A stretch of 13,880 bases of DNA from an uncultured Janibacter sp. (GCA_946222495.1 CAMICF010000059.1:1-13880), one strand, 5' to 3'; shown: positions 1 through 5,627, numbered from the stretch's first letter. The notes: generated by a model not told the origin, from the letters alone. Translations and numbers: made by a program.

Positions 1-1
1 C

Positions 2-343
2 AACCACCCCGTGGAGGCCTATGGCTTCCGGGTCGAGGCGGACGGCCGGGTGCTCGCCTACAGCGGGGACACCGACTCGTGCGAGGCCCTGTCCCCGCTC
101 TTCGCCGACGCCGACCTCGTGCTCGCCGACTCCGCCTTCGTCGAGGGGCGCGACGACGCGCGGGGGATCCACCTCACCGGCCGCCGGGCGGCCGAGGCGG
201 CCGTCGCCGCCGGGGGAGTGCGCCGGCTCATGCTCACCCACATCCCCGCGTGGAATGACCCCCAGGAGTGCCGCGCCGAGGCCGCCGCCGTGTGGCCCGG
301 CGAGGTCGAGCTGGCCGTCCCGGACGCGACCTACGAGGTCTGA
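2..343 (+). CDS. MBL-fold metallo-hydrolase, C-terminal part (Rv1339-like)
   Basis: Partial gene: the reading frame is open from the left edge and only the last 113 residues are present, so the start and the main HxHxDH metal motif lie outside the window. What remains is typical of the MBL-fold protein encoded before rph in actinobacteria (Mycobacterium tuberculosis Rv1339): NHPVEAYGFRVE near the start, YSGDTD with a probable metal-ligand Asp, GIHLTGRRAAEAA, and LTHIPAWNDP with a metal-ligand His. Rv1339 has been described as an atypical class II cyclic-nucleotide phosphodiesterase; whether this homologue shares that activity is inference. The GTG at position 11 is an internal Val and not a start, because homology continues upstream of it. 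The last 13 bases overlap the 3' end of the convergent HAD gene. In relatives the next gene is usually rph, which here lies 3.2 kb away. Confidence 0.85.
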   Translation, partial: NHPVEAYGFRVEADGRVLAYSGDTDSCEALSPLFADADLVLADSAFVEGRDDARGIHLTGRRAAEAAVAAGGVRRLMLTHIPAWNDPQECRAEAAAVWPGEVELAVPDATYEV

Positions 344-981
344 GCGCCGGCGACGAGGTCGAGCAGCGGCAGGAGCGAGGTCTCGAGGCGATCGGGCTGG
401 GCCGCCGCGAGGGTGGCCCGGTCGTGCGTCCCCTCGGGACGGCACACGGCGTAGGTCGAGAGGCCAGCCGCCTGACCCGCCCCGATGTCGTGCGTGGTGT
501 CGCCGACCATCCACGTGCCCTCCGCGCCGAGCGCGCCCAGGGCGTGCTCGATGACATCCGGTGCCGGCTTCGCCGGGAAGCCGTCGGTGCCCTGGACCAG
601 GTCGAGGTGCTCCGCCAGCCCCAGGGCGGCCACGAAGGACCGCGCCATCGGGGTCCCCTTCGTCGTCGTCACCGCGAGCAGGTAGCCGCGCTCGCGGAGG
701 GCGCTCAGCACCCGCGGGACCTCGGCGAAGGGGGCCGAGGTCGCGGTGAACCTCCGCGGGTAGACGTCCCGGTAGGTCTCGCACAGGGCGTCCACGTCGC
801 CGTCGGGCGCCAGGGTGATGAAGGTGTGGTCGAGGGGCAACCCGATGAAGGGCCGGACCTGCTCGACCGCGGGGACCGGCAGGCCGTGGTGGGCGATGGA
901 GTCGCGGAGGCTGCCGATGATGTCCGACAGGGAGTCGACGAGGGTTCCGTCGAGGTCGAAGCAGATGGCGCGGGGAGTCAT
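331..981 (-). CDS. HAD-superfamily hydrolase, phosphoglycolate phosphatase-like
   Basis: A 216-residue HAD phosphatase with all four motifs: DLDGT at residues 9-13 (nucleophile Asp9, acid/base Asp11), Thr105-107 in LLAVTTTKG (motif II), Lys138 in PAKPAPD (motif III) and GDTTHD at 160-165 (motif IV, Mg2+ ligands). The cap inserted after motif I is helical, as in the Gph/PGMB group. Length and motif spacing suit phosphoglycolate or other small phosphomonoester substrates, but substrate cannot be assigned from sequence. I chose the ATG at 981 over the one 27 bases upstream because it places DLDGT about ten residues in, as usual, and because TACGCT ends exactly 6 nt before it with no Shine-Dalgarno, suggesting a leaderless transcript. 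The gene is divergent from the S66 peptidase and overlaps the tail of the MBL gene by 13 bp. Confidence 0.88.
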   Translation of the reverse strand: MTPRAICFDLDGTLVDSLSDIIGSLRDSIAHHGLPVPAVEQVRPFIGLPLDHTFITLAPDGDVDALCETYRDVYPRRFTATSAPFAEVPRVLSALRERGYLLAVTTTKGTPMARSFVAALGLAEHLDLVQGTDGFPAKPAPDVIEHALGALGAEGTWMVGDTTHDIGAGQAAGLSTYAVCRPEGTHDRATLAAAQPDRLETSLLPLLDLVAGAQTS

Positions 982-987
982 GGGGCG

Positions 988-993
988 AGCGTA
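988..993 (-). promoter_or_regulatory. -10 box of the HAD gene, leaderless type
   Basis: TACGCT on the minus strand, followed by 6 nt (cgcccc) and the ATG at 981. The TANNNT form and the distance predict transcription starting at or next to the start codon. No clear -35 hexamer is visible. Confidence 0.5.
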
Positions 994-1055
994 GTTCCGG
1001 TGCGACACCGACTATTCACTCGACGTCGCGATCGTTGACCTGATGGGGTGGGTCC

Positions 1056-2084
1056 ATGGACGCGCGCCTGCCCGCCCCCCTTCGCCCCGGTGACACGATC
1101 GCGGTCACCGCACCGAGCTCGGGGGTCGCCCCTGCCCTCCAGCCACGGCTCGACGTGGCGATCGCGCACCTGCGGCGAGCGGGGTACGAGGTGCTCGAAG
1201 GGGTCTGCCTGCGTGACTCCGCCGACCAGCACGTGAGCGCCTCGCGGGAGGCCCGCGCCGACGAGCTGATGGCCCTGCTCGTGGACCCGGACGTCGCCGC
1301 GGTCATCCCGCCGTGGGGCGGTGACACGGGGATCGACGTGCTGCCGTGGCTCGACCTCGACCTCCTCGCGGAGTGCGAACCCTGTTGGTACGTCGGCTTC
1401 TCCGACATCACGACGACGATGCTCCCGCTGACCCTGCGGTCCGGCTGGACGACGCTCCACGGGATGAACCTCATGGACTCTCCCTACGCACCCGCCCCGG
1501 GCCAGCTGCACTGGCTCGACGTCGCCACGAGCGAAGGGGGGCCGCTCACCCAGACCGCGGCCACCCACCGGCGTGCGAGCGGGTGGGACGACTACCTCGA
1601 CGACCCCGGCGTCGACGAGATGACGCTGACCGAGCCGACGTGGTGGTCGCTGCTCGACGGGCCGTCCGCGAGCTTCGCCGGACCGCTCGTCGGTGGCTGT
1701 CTCGAGGTGCTCTCGCCGCTGGCGGGGACACCCTTCGGCGATGTCCCGGGGTGGGCGGCCGAGCAGGCCGAGGCGCCGATCGTGATGCTCGAGGCAGCGG
1801 AGGGCACGGCCTTCGACACGGCCAGGGCGCTGCACGGGCTGCGGCTGGCGGGGTGGTTCGACCGGTGCGCCGGCGTGCTCGTCGGGCGGACTCCCGCTCC
1901 CGACGCCGAGACCCTGAGCCAGCACGAGGCCGTCCGGGACGCGCTCGGCGACCTCGACGTGCCCGTCGTGCTCGACGCGGACTTCGGTCACCAGCAGCCG
2001 ATGATGCCCCTCGTCCTCGGCGCGCACGCGGTGGTGGAGGTCGGCGAGACCTCGCGGATCACCCAGGACCTCTCGCGAGCCTGA
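1056..2084 (+). CDS. S66-family LD-carboxypeptidase, MccF-like
   Basis: A 342-residue serine peptidase of family S66, which includes cytoplasmic muramoyl-tetrapeptide LD-carboxypeptidase (LdcA) and the microcin C immunity protein MccF. The catalytic residues are in place: Ser116 in YVGFSDIT, Glu246 in VMLEAAEG and His312 in DADFGHQQP, close to MccF Ser118, Glu243 and His311. PLVGGCLEVLSPLAGTPFGD (209-229), preceded by WWSLLDG, resembles the MccF branch (GGCLD, Trp-rich loop) more than classical LdcA, which has GGNL there. PPWGGD (85-90) is also typical of the family. No signal peptide is seen, so it should be cytoplasmic. The ATG at 1056 fits the PGDTI motif at residue 11; the upstream region is G-rich (GGGGTGGG) but lacks a canonical ribosome-binding site. 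A GNAT gene follows 91 bp downstream on the same strand. The role could be peptidoglycan recycling or cleavage of peptidyl-nucleotide toxins; sequence alone cannot decide. Confidence 0.88.
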   Translation: MDARLPAPLRPGDTIAVTAPSSGVAPALQPRLDVAIAHLRRAGYEVLEGVCLRDSADQHVSASREARADELMALLVDPDVAAVIPPWGGDTGIDVLPWLDLDLLAECEPCWYVGFSDITTTMLPLTLRSGWTTLHGMNLMDSPYAPAPGQLHWLDVATSEGGPLTQTAATHRRASGWDDYLDDPGVDEMTLTEPTWWSLLDGPSASFAGPLVGGCLEVLSPLAGTPFGDVPGWAAEQAEAPIVMLEAAEGTAFDTARALHGLRLAGWFDRCAGVLVGRTPAPDAETLSQHEAVRDALGDLDVPVVLDADFGHQQPMMPLVLGAHAVVEVGETSRITQDLSRA

Positions 2085-2100
2085 CCCGGACCCCGCGCCG

Positions 2101-2164
2101 CCATCAGATGGTCACTCGATGCTGCAAGAACCCGCTGATGGTGCACTCCGTGACCACCTGATGG
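2101..2164 (+). repeat. 15-bp inverted repeat (hairpin) in the GNAT leader
   Basis: Arms 2101-2115 (CCATCAGATGGTCAC) and 2150-2164 (GTGACCACCTGATGG) are complementary except for one position, with a 34-nt loop. The loop contains another CTGATGG (2135-2141), so CTGATGG or its complement occurs three times in 64 bp. The right arm ends inside the GGAGG ribosome-binding site (2163-2167) of the GNAT gene, so the folded RNA would partly hide it. It could instead be a DNA operator. There is no T-tract, so a simple terminator of the peptidase gene is less likely. Confidence 0.6.
2108..2161 (+). CDS. possible 17-codon leader ORF with Cys-Cys (speculative)
   Basis: A short frame reading MVTRCCKNPLMVHSVTT. 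Its ATG lies in the left arm of the hairpin and its TGA in the right arm. The TGA overlaps an ATG at 2161 (TGATG) that is in frame with the GNAT gene. Two adjacent TGC codons at residues 5-6 recall the polycysteine leader ORFs reported as cysteine-responsive attenuators in mycobacteria. Against it: no ribosome-binding site or TANNNT box precedes the ATG, and a frame of this length can arise by chance. Confidence 0.25.
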   Translation: MVTRCCKNPLMVHSVTT

Positions 2165-2175
2165 AGGCTGCTCAC

Positions 2176-2649
2176 ATGAATGACGTCGTGACGCTGACCG
2201 TGGCGGATGCGGGCGAGTTGCTCACCCTTCAGCGCGCCGCGTACGTCACCGAGGCACAGGCGCACGGCGACCCGTACCTGCCGCCCCTGAGGGAGTCGCT
2301 GGCGGAGGTGCGACGCGCCCTCACCGATCCCTGCACGACCGTCCTCGGTCTGCGTGATGGGTCCAGACTGGTCGCATCCGTACGCATTCGGCACCAGCCC
2401 GGTCGGGACGGGGCGGAGCTGGGGAGGTTCGCGGTGGCACCGGACTGTCAGGGGGAAGGGCTGGGAACGCGCCTTCTCCTCGCGGCCGAGGAGCGTCTCC
2501 CGAGCACCGTCGGGGCGATCCACCTCTTCACCGGTGAGCACAGCCCAGCGAACCTCCGGCTGTACGCGCGCCACGGATACAGGGAGACTCGCCGGGTTTC
2601 CACGGCTCAGGGCTACGCCGTGGTGCACCTCGTCAAGCAGATCCGCTGA
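2176..2649 (+). CDS. GNAT-family N-acetyltransferase
   Basis: A 157-residue GCN5-related acetyltransferase. Motif A, LGRFAVAPDCQGEGLGTRLL (82-101), holds the acetyl-CoA pyrophosphate loop Q92-G-E-G-L-G97; motif B follows in the stretch from IHLFTGEHSPAN to RLYARHGYRE (115-136). The substrate is unknown. The ATG at 2176 is chosen because GGAGG at 2163-2167 lies 8 nt upstream and the usual beta-1 strand begins directly after it; two upstream in-frame ATGs (2119, 2161) lack such a signal. The leader contains a large inverted repeat overlapping the ribosome-binding site. The gene follows the MccF-like peptidase in the same orientation. In microcin C systems a GNAT domain (MccE C-terminus) and MccF are separate immunity activities, so the pairing is suggestive, but similarity to MccE itself was not tested. 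The convergent hydrolase gene ends 6 bp downstream. Confidence 0.87.
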   Translation: MNDVVTLTVADAGELLTLQRAAYVTEAQAHGDPYLPPLRESLAEVRRALTDPCTTVLGLRDGSRLVASVRIRHQPGRDGAELGRFAVAPDCQGEGLGTRLLLAAEERLPSTVGAIHLFTGEHSPANLRLYARHGYRETRRVSTAQGYAVVHLVKQIR

Positions 2650-2655
2650 ACCTGC

Positions 2656-3516
2656 TCACGCCGACGGGCGGCTCGAGCTCGTGACGCGATCGCGCACCCA
2701 CTCGGCGATGCGCTCGCCGATGATCTCGGGGGAGCGGGCGAAGGAGTAGTGGTTCACCGGTCGGCCGGGGTCGTCGGACGCCTTGGTGAAGGTCCAGCGC
2801 TCCACGTCGGCATCCGGCAGCAGGGCGACGAGACCGTCGACGGCCGACGGCGGCGCGAGGGTGTCGTTGTCGAGGTCGATGACGAGCAGCGGCAGCTGCC
2901 GTCCACGCAACCGAGCGGCGATCGAACGGCCTTGGGGCGCAAGGTCGCCCGTGCGCGCGAAGGCAGCCCACTCCCGGACCAGCGTGCGCGGCTGCACCCC
3001 GCCGAAGCCGAGGCGGTCGCCGGGCCAGAACCGCAGGACGCGCGTGAGCAGCCCCATGAACTGGGTCTGAGCCAGGGTCGTGATCCCCTGGTGATGCCGC
3101 CAGAAGGGAGTGCCTGAGCCGATGAGGACCGCGGCGTCGACGACGGGTGCGTCGCCCGCCAGGTGCACCATGGCGACGTGCCCGCCGAGGGAGTGGCCGA
3201 TGGCTGTGAGCGGGCCGTCGTGGTCCGCCCGCAGCGCCGTCACGACCGAAGGGAGCCACTCGCCGGCGATCTCCGCGTACCCGAGATCCTGGGTGCGGTC
3301 GACGAGGGGCCTGGCCTCGCCCTGCCCGGGGTAGTCGGCCACCGCCGCGGTGACCCCTTCGCGGGCCAGCTCGTCGAGGAAGGGACCGTAGTAGCCCGCC
3401 GGCACCCCCATCGCCGGCAGCACCAGCGCCACCGGTGCGGAGGGCCCGGCGGCGGGGGAGACGTGCAGGACGGTGGTCGCGCCATCGCGCAGGATGATCT
3501 CGCTGTGCTTCTCCAC
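2656..3516 (-). CDS. alpha/beta hydrolase (COG4757-like)
   Basis: A 286-residue alpha/beta hydrolase. The nucleophile elbow is GHSLGG at 107-112 (Ser109); the oxyanion-hole region is LPAMGVPAGYYGPF (33-46), the acid is probably in VIDLDNDTLAP (212-222), and the catalytic His is His256 in VNHYSFARSPE. The PAMGVPAGYYGPF and DYPGQGEAR pattern matches the predicted hydrolases of COG4757, whose substrates are unknown. No signal peptide is seen, so it is presumably cytoplasmic. The GTG at 3516 is chosen because the sequence before it has no family character, would run across the rph gene, and contains TAGGCT 7 nt before the GTG. A longer frame exists upstream but lies antisense to rph and is rejected. 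The gene is divergent from rph with only 42 bp between start codons. Confidence 0.87.
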   Translation of the reverse strand: MEKHSEIILRDGATTVLHVSPAAGPSAPVALVLPAMGVPAGYYGPFLDELAREGVTAAVADYPGQGEARPLVDRTQDLGYAEIAGEWLPSVVTALRADHDGPLTAIGHSLGGHVAMVHLAGDAPVVDAAVLIGSGTPFWRHHQGITTLAQTQFMGLLTRVLRFWPGDRLGFGGVQPRTLVREWAAFARTGDLAPQGRSIAARLRGRQLPLLVIDLDNDTLAPPSAVDGLVALLPDADVERWTFTKASDDPGRPVNHYSFARSPEIIGERIAEWVRDRVTSSSRPSA

Positions 3517-3523
3517 GGCGGTG

Positions 3524-3529
3524 AGCCTA
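3524..3529 (-). promoter_or_regulatory. -10 box of the alpha/beta hydrolase gene
   Basis: TAGGCT on the minus strand, then 7 nt (caccgcc) and the GTG at 3516; no Shine-Dalgarno. It occupies the position where the -35 of the divergent rph promoter would be expected (17-bp spacer). Confidence 0.5.
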
Positions 3530-3546
3530 CGGCGCGGGCCGATCGT

Positions 3547-3552
3547 TAGCCT
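3547..3552 (+). promoter_or_regulatory. -10 box of rph, leaderless type
   Basis: TAGCCT followed by 6 nt (gagggc) and the rph ATG at 3559. It lies at the expected -35 position of the divergent hydrolase promoter, so polymerase could probably occupy only one of the two at a time. Confidence 0.5.
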
Positions 3553-3558
3553 GAGGGC

Positions 3559-4317
3559 ATGACTGACACCACTCCCCGCCACGACGGACGCACCCCCGAG
3601 CAGCTGCGCGAGGTGCGCATCACCCGCAACTGGCTCGACCACGCGGAGGGGTCGGTGCTCGTCGAGTTCGGCCGGACCCGGGTGCTCGTCGCCGCGTCCT
3701 TCGAGTCCGGGGTGCCGCGCTGGCTCAAGGGCCAGGGCACCGGGTGGGTCACGGCTGAGTACGAGATGCTCCCGCGCAGCACCAACACCCGCAGCGGCCG
3801 GGAGTCCCGCAAGGGCAAGGTCGGCGGTCGCACCCATGAGATCTCCCGCCTCATCGGCCGCAGCCTTCGCGCGGTCATCGACACGAAGGCCTTGGGGGAG
3901 AACACGATCGTTCTCGACTGCGACGTGCTCCAGGCCGACGGTGGCACCCGCACCGCAGCGCTCACCGGCGCCTACGTCGCACTCGCCGACGCCATCGACG
4001 ATGCCCGCGCCCGCGGGCTCATCGCCGCCGGCGCCAAGCCCCTCACCGGGACCCTCGCCGCCGTCTCCGTCGGCGTCGTGGGCGGCCGCGCGGTCTGCGA
4101 CCTCGACTACCCCGAGGACTCCACGGCCGAGACCGACATGAACGTCGTCATGACCGGCACCGGCGAGTTCATCGAGGTGCAGGGCACGGCGGAGGGCGCT
4201 CCCTTCGACCGGGCACTCCTCGACGAGCTGCTCGACCTCGCCACCGCCGGCTGCGCCGAGCTCACCAAGACCCAGGAGGCGGCGCTCGCCGAGACTCCCC
4301 GGGAGCGCGTGCAGTGA
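3559..4317 (+). CDS. rph: ribonuclease PH
   Basis: A 252-residue RNase PH, the phosphorolytic 3'-5' exoribonuclease that trims tRNA precursors as a hexameric ring. Length is standard. Diagnostic features: DGRTPEQLREVRITRNW near the N-terminus, the phosphate- and RNA-binding stretch around RESRKGKVGGRTHEISRLIG (residues 81-100), the family signature CDVLQADGGTRTAALTG (121-137) with Arg131 matching the phosphate-binding Arg, and the acidic active-site block DLDYPEDS...DMN (181-195). The ATG at 3559 gives the expected N-terminus. It has no ribosome-binding site but TAGCCT 6 nt upstream, so the mRNA is probably leaderless. The stop overlaps the rdgB start (GTGA), indicating translational coupling. 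The rph-rdgB order is conserved in actinobacteria, usually directly behind the Rv1339-like gene. Confidence 0.97.
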   Translation: MTDTTPRHDGRTPEQLREVRITRNWLDHAEGSVLVEFGRTRVLVAASFESGVPRWLKGQGTGWVTAEYEMLPRSTNTRSGRESRKGKVGGRTHEISRLIGRSLRAVIDTKALGENTIVLDCDVLQADGGTRTAALTGAYVALADAIDDARARGLIAAGAKPLTGTLAAVSVGVVGGRAVCDLDYPEDSTAETDMNVVMTGTGEFIEVQGTAEGAPFDRALLDELLDLATAGCAELTKTQEAALAETPRERVQ

Positions 4318-4946
4318 CCCGGCGGGTCGTCCTCGCGACGCACAACGAGCACAAGGTCCACGAGCTGCAGCAGATCCTCGGTGACGCCGAGCTCGGCCTC
4401 GAGATCGTCTCGATGGCGGCCTTCCCGGAGGTCGGCGAGATCCCGGAGACCGAGGTGACCTTCGTCGGCAATGCCCGGCTCAAGGCCGAGCACGTCGCCC
4501 AGCGCACCTCGTTGCCGGCGCTCGCGGACGACTCCGGGCTCGCCGTCGAGGTCCTCGGCGGCAGCCCCGGGATCTTTTCCGCGCGGTGGTCCGGTCTGCA
4601 CGAGGGGGAGGACCTGCCTCGCGGTGAGAAGGACCGCCGCAACCTCCGGCTCCTCCTCGACCAGCTCGCGGACGTCCGCGACGAGCACCGGCGCGCGGCC
4701 TTCCGCTGCGCCGCCGTCCTCGCCATCCCGGGCGGCACCACCGTGACGGCCGAAGGGGAGGCTCCCGGAGTCATCGTCCGGGAACCGCTGGGGGACAACG
4801 GATTCGGGTACGACCCGATCTTCGTCCCCGACGGCGACACCCGCACCCTGGCGCAGTACACCGACGTCGAGAAGAACGCCATCAGTCACCGTGGCCGCGC
4901 TTTCCGTGCCATGGTTCCCCTGCTGCGTGAGCAGCTGGCCGGCTGA
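4314..4946 (+). CDS. rdgB: XTP/dITP pyrophosphatase (RdgB/HAM1)
   Basis: A 210-residue house-cleaning nucleotide pyrophosphatase that hydrolyses deaminated purine triphosphates (XTP, dITP, ITP) to monophosphate and PPi, preventing their entry into DNA and RNA. Family motifs in order: ATHNEHKVHEL (8-18, form of SHNxGK), the metal-binding ADDSGLAVEVL, GSPGIFSARWSG, the base-recognition block GDNGFGYDPIFVP, and the C-terminal SHRGRAFRAM. The GTG at 4314 overlaps the rph stop by 4 bp (GTGA) and starts beta-strand TRRVVLATHN as expected; no alternative start fits. It is expected to be transcribed with rph. Its stop lies 4 bp before the 3' end of the convergent tRNA-Leu gene, so read-through would produce RNA antisense to that tRNA unless termination is efficient; no terminator hairpin with a T-tract is visible. 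Confidence 0.96.
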   Translation: MTRRVVLATHNEHKVHELQQILGDAELGLEIVSMAAFPEVGEIPETEVTFVGNARLKAEHVAQRTSLPALADDSGLAVEVLGGSPGIFSARWSGLHEGEDLPRGEKDRRNLRLLLDQLADVRDEHRRAAFRCAAVLAIPGGTTVTAEGEAPGVIVREPLGDNGFGYDPIFVPDGDTRTLAQYTDVEKNAISHRGRAFRAMVPLLREQLAG

Positions 4947-4950
4947 TCGT

Positions 4951-5031
4951 GCCGAAGGCGGGACTTGAACCCGCACGCCCGTGGGCACGGCATCCTAAGT
5001 GCCGCGCGTCTGCCATTTCCGCCACTTCGGC
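4951..5031 (-). tRNA. tRNA-Leu (anticodon TAG)
   Basis: 81-nt type II tRNA on the minus strand. The acceptor stem GCCGAAG (5031-5025) pairs fully with CTTCGGC (4958-4952), with discriminator A at 4951. The anticodon stem CGGCA/TGCCG frames loop CTTAGGA, anticodon TAG (plus-strand cta at 4995-4997). A long variable arm (GTGCCCACGGGCGT region) and T-loop GGTTCAAGTCC are present. CCA is not encoded. The 5' end is only 13 bp after the stop of the HNH gene on the same strand. Confidence 0.95.
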
Positions 5032-5041
5032 TCGGCCAGAA

Positions 5042-5047
5042 AGTCTA
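5042..5047 (-). promoter_or_regulatory. -10 box of tRNA-Leu overlapping the HNH stop codon
   Basis: TAGACT on the minus strand begins with the TAG stop of the HNH gene and lies 10 nt before the mature 5' end of tRNA-Leu, a plausible -10 giving a very short tRNA leader. No TTGACA-like -35 is seen at 17-18 bp, where the sequence is HNH coding DNA. Otherwise the tRNA would depend on transcription from the HNH promoter. Confidence 0.4.
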
Positions 5048-5518
5048 GGTGGTCGTGTAGCGCCCCTTCTGACGGCCGGCGTACGTGCTGGTGGTGGAGT
5101 GGCAGTTCGGGCACAGGTAACGAACGTTCTCAGGCACGTTATTGGTCATATCGCCATCGATGTGGTCGACGTGCAACGAGATGGTTCGGTCCTGCCATAC
5201 GCCGTCGCACCCGCACAGCTCGCACAGGTAGGGCCGCCCGATCTCGTTGAGCGCCCGTCGGAGTTGCTCTGGCTTCGTCCGGCTCGCATCGCGTGGCTTG
5301 CGGATGAGGATCTCTGCCGAAGTGAGGGGAGGACGGGTTGGGCGTCGACCACGCTGGGTGAAGTGTGATGTATCGACGTCCAACCGCTTCAGCATCCGCC
5401 CGATATGTGCTTGAGTTCCGCCCGCTTGCCTGAGTCCGAGATGCCTCAAAATTCCCGCGACGGACGTTGAGTTGGCAGCAGCCTCTTCCAGAATTTCCTT
5501 CGTATATTTCCGCCCCAT
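5045..5518 (-). CDS. HNH endonuclease (homing-type)
   Basis: A 157-residue HNH nuclease. Residues 1-55 form a putative DNA-binding part, beginning YTKEILEEAAANSTSVAGIL with RHLGLRQAGG after it, and a basic linker follows. The HNH/Zn domain covers about 95-150: zinc cysteines C99 and C102 (LCELC) with C136 and C139 (LCPNCH), and active-site LHVDHID (His116, Asp118, His119) with Asn131 in PENVRYL. The layout is that of freestanding HNH proteins common in actinobacteria and their phages. No methylase, terminase or other partner is nearby, so a selfish or homing role is more likely than restriction or packaging; this is inference. The first 140 bases of the gene average roughly 55% GC by hand count, against about 77% in a neighbouring 60-base stretch of cbiO, pointing to acquisition. 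The ATG at 5518 follows TAGTCT by 6 nt. The gene abuts tRNA-Leu. Confidence 0.88.
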   Translation of the reverse strand: MGRKYTKEILEEAAANSTSVAGILRHLGLRQAGGTQAHIGRMLKRLDVDTSHFTQRGRRPTRPPLTSAEILIRKPRDASRTKPEQLRRALNEIGRPYLCELCGCDGVWQDRTISLHVDHIDGDMTNNVPENVRYLCPNCHSTTSTYAGRQKGRYTTT

Positions 5519-5524
5519 GGGCTG

Positions 5525-5530
5525 AGACTA
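5525..5530 (-). promoter_or_regulatory. -10 box of the HNH gene, leaderless type
   Basis: TAGTCT on the minus strand, then 6 nt (cagccc) and the ATG at 5518. No ribosome-binding site. The other 100 bases up to the end of cbiO contain no gene or terminator that I can support. Confidence 0.45.
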
Positions 5531-5627
5531 GGGTTGACCACAGACAACGATCGTGGCTGAAGGACAGGCGCAGATCATGAACGAGCACACCTTCATGGCG
5601 TCCCTCGCGTGGGTCAAGTGGGAGGGC

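Noticed and set aside
978..2027. Long open frame on the minus strand across the S66 peptidase gene
   Set aside because: Its residues are Arg/Gly/Pro/Ala-rich with no family motif; it is a GC-rich shadow of the real gene on the other strand. The same applies to the long frames at 9805-11115, 11637-13286 and 12481-13713.
2119..2175. Longer N-terminus for the GNAT protein (ATG 2119 or 2161)
   Set aside because: The good GGAGG is 8 nt before ATG 2176, and the extra residues are encoded by the inverted-repeat region and have no GNAT character.
3517..3837. 107-residue N-terminal extension of the alpha/beta hydrolase
   Set aside because: It runs antisense to rph and has no similarity to hydrolase N-termini; GTG 3516 fits both the family and the promoter box.
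4951..5518. HNH gene as part of a prophage or integrated element at tRNA-Leu
   Set aside because: No integrase, no duplicated tRNA 3' end and no other phage gene is present; the HNH gene is on the 5' side of the tRNA.
5519..5627. Possible small gene starting at ATG 5577 (MNEHTFMASLAWVKWEG...)
   Set aside because: It has only a distant AAGGAC upstream and runs on into the antisense of cbiO without family motifs. It may be a gene remnant, but nothing supports that.
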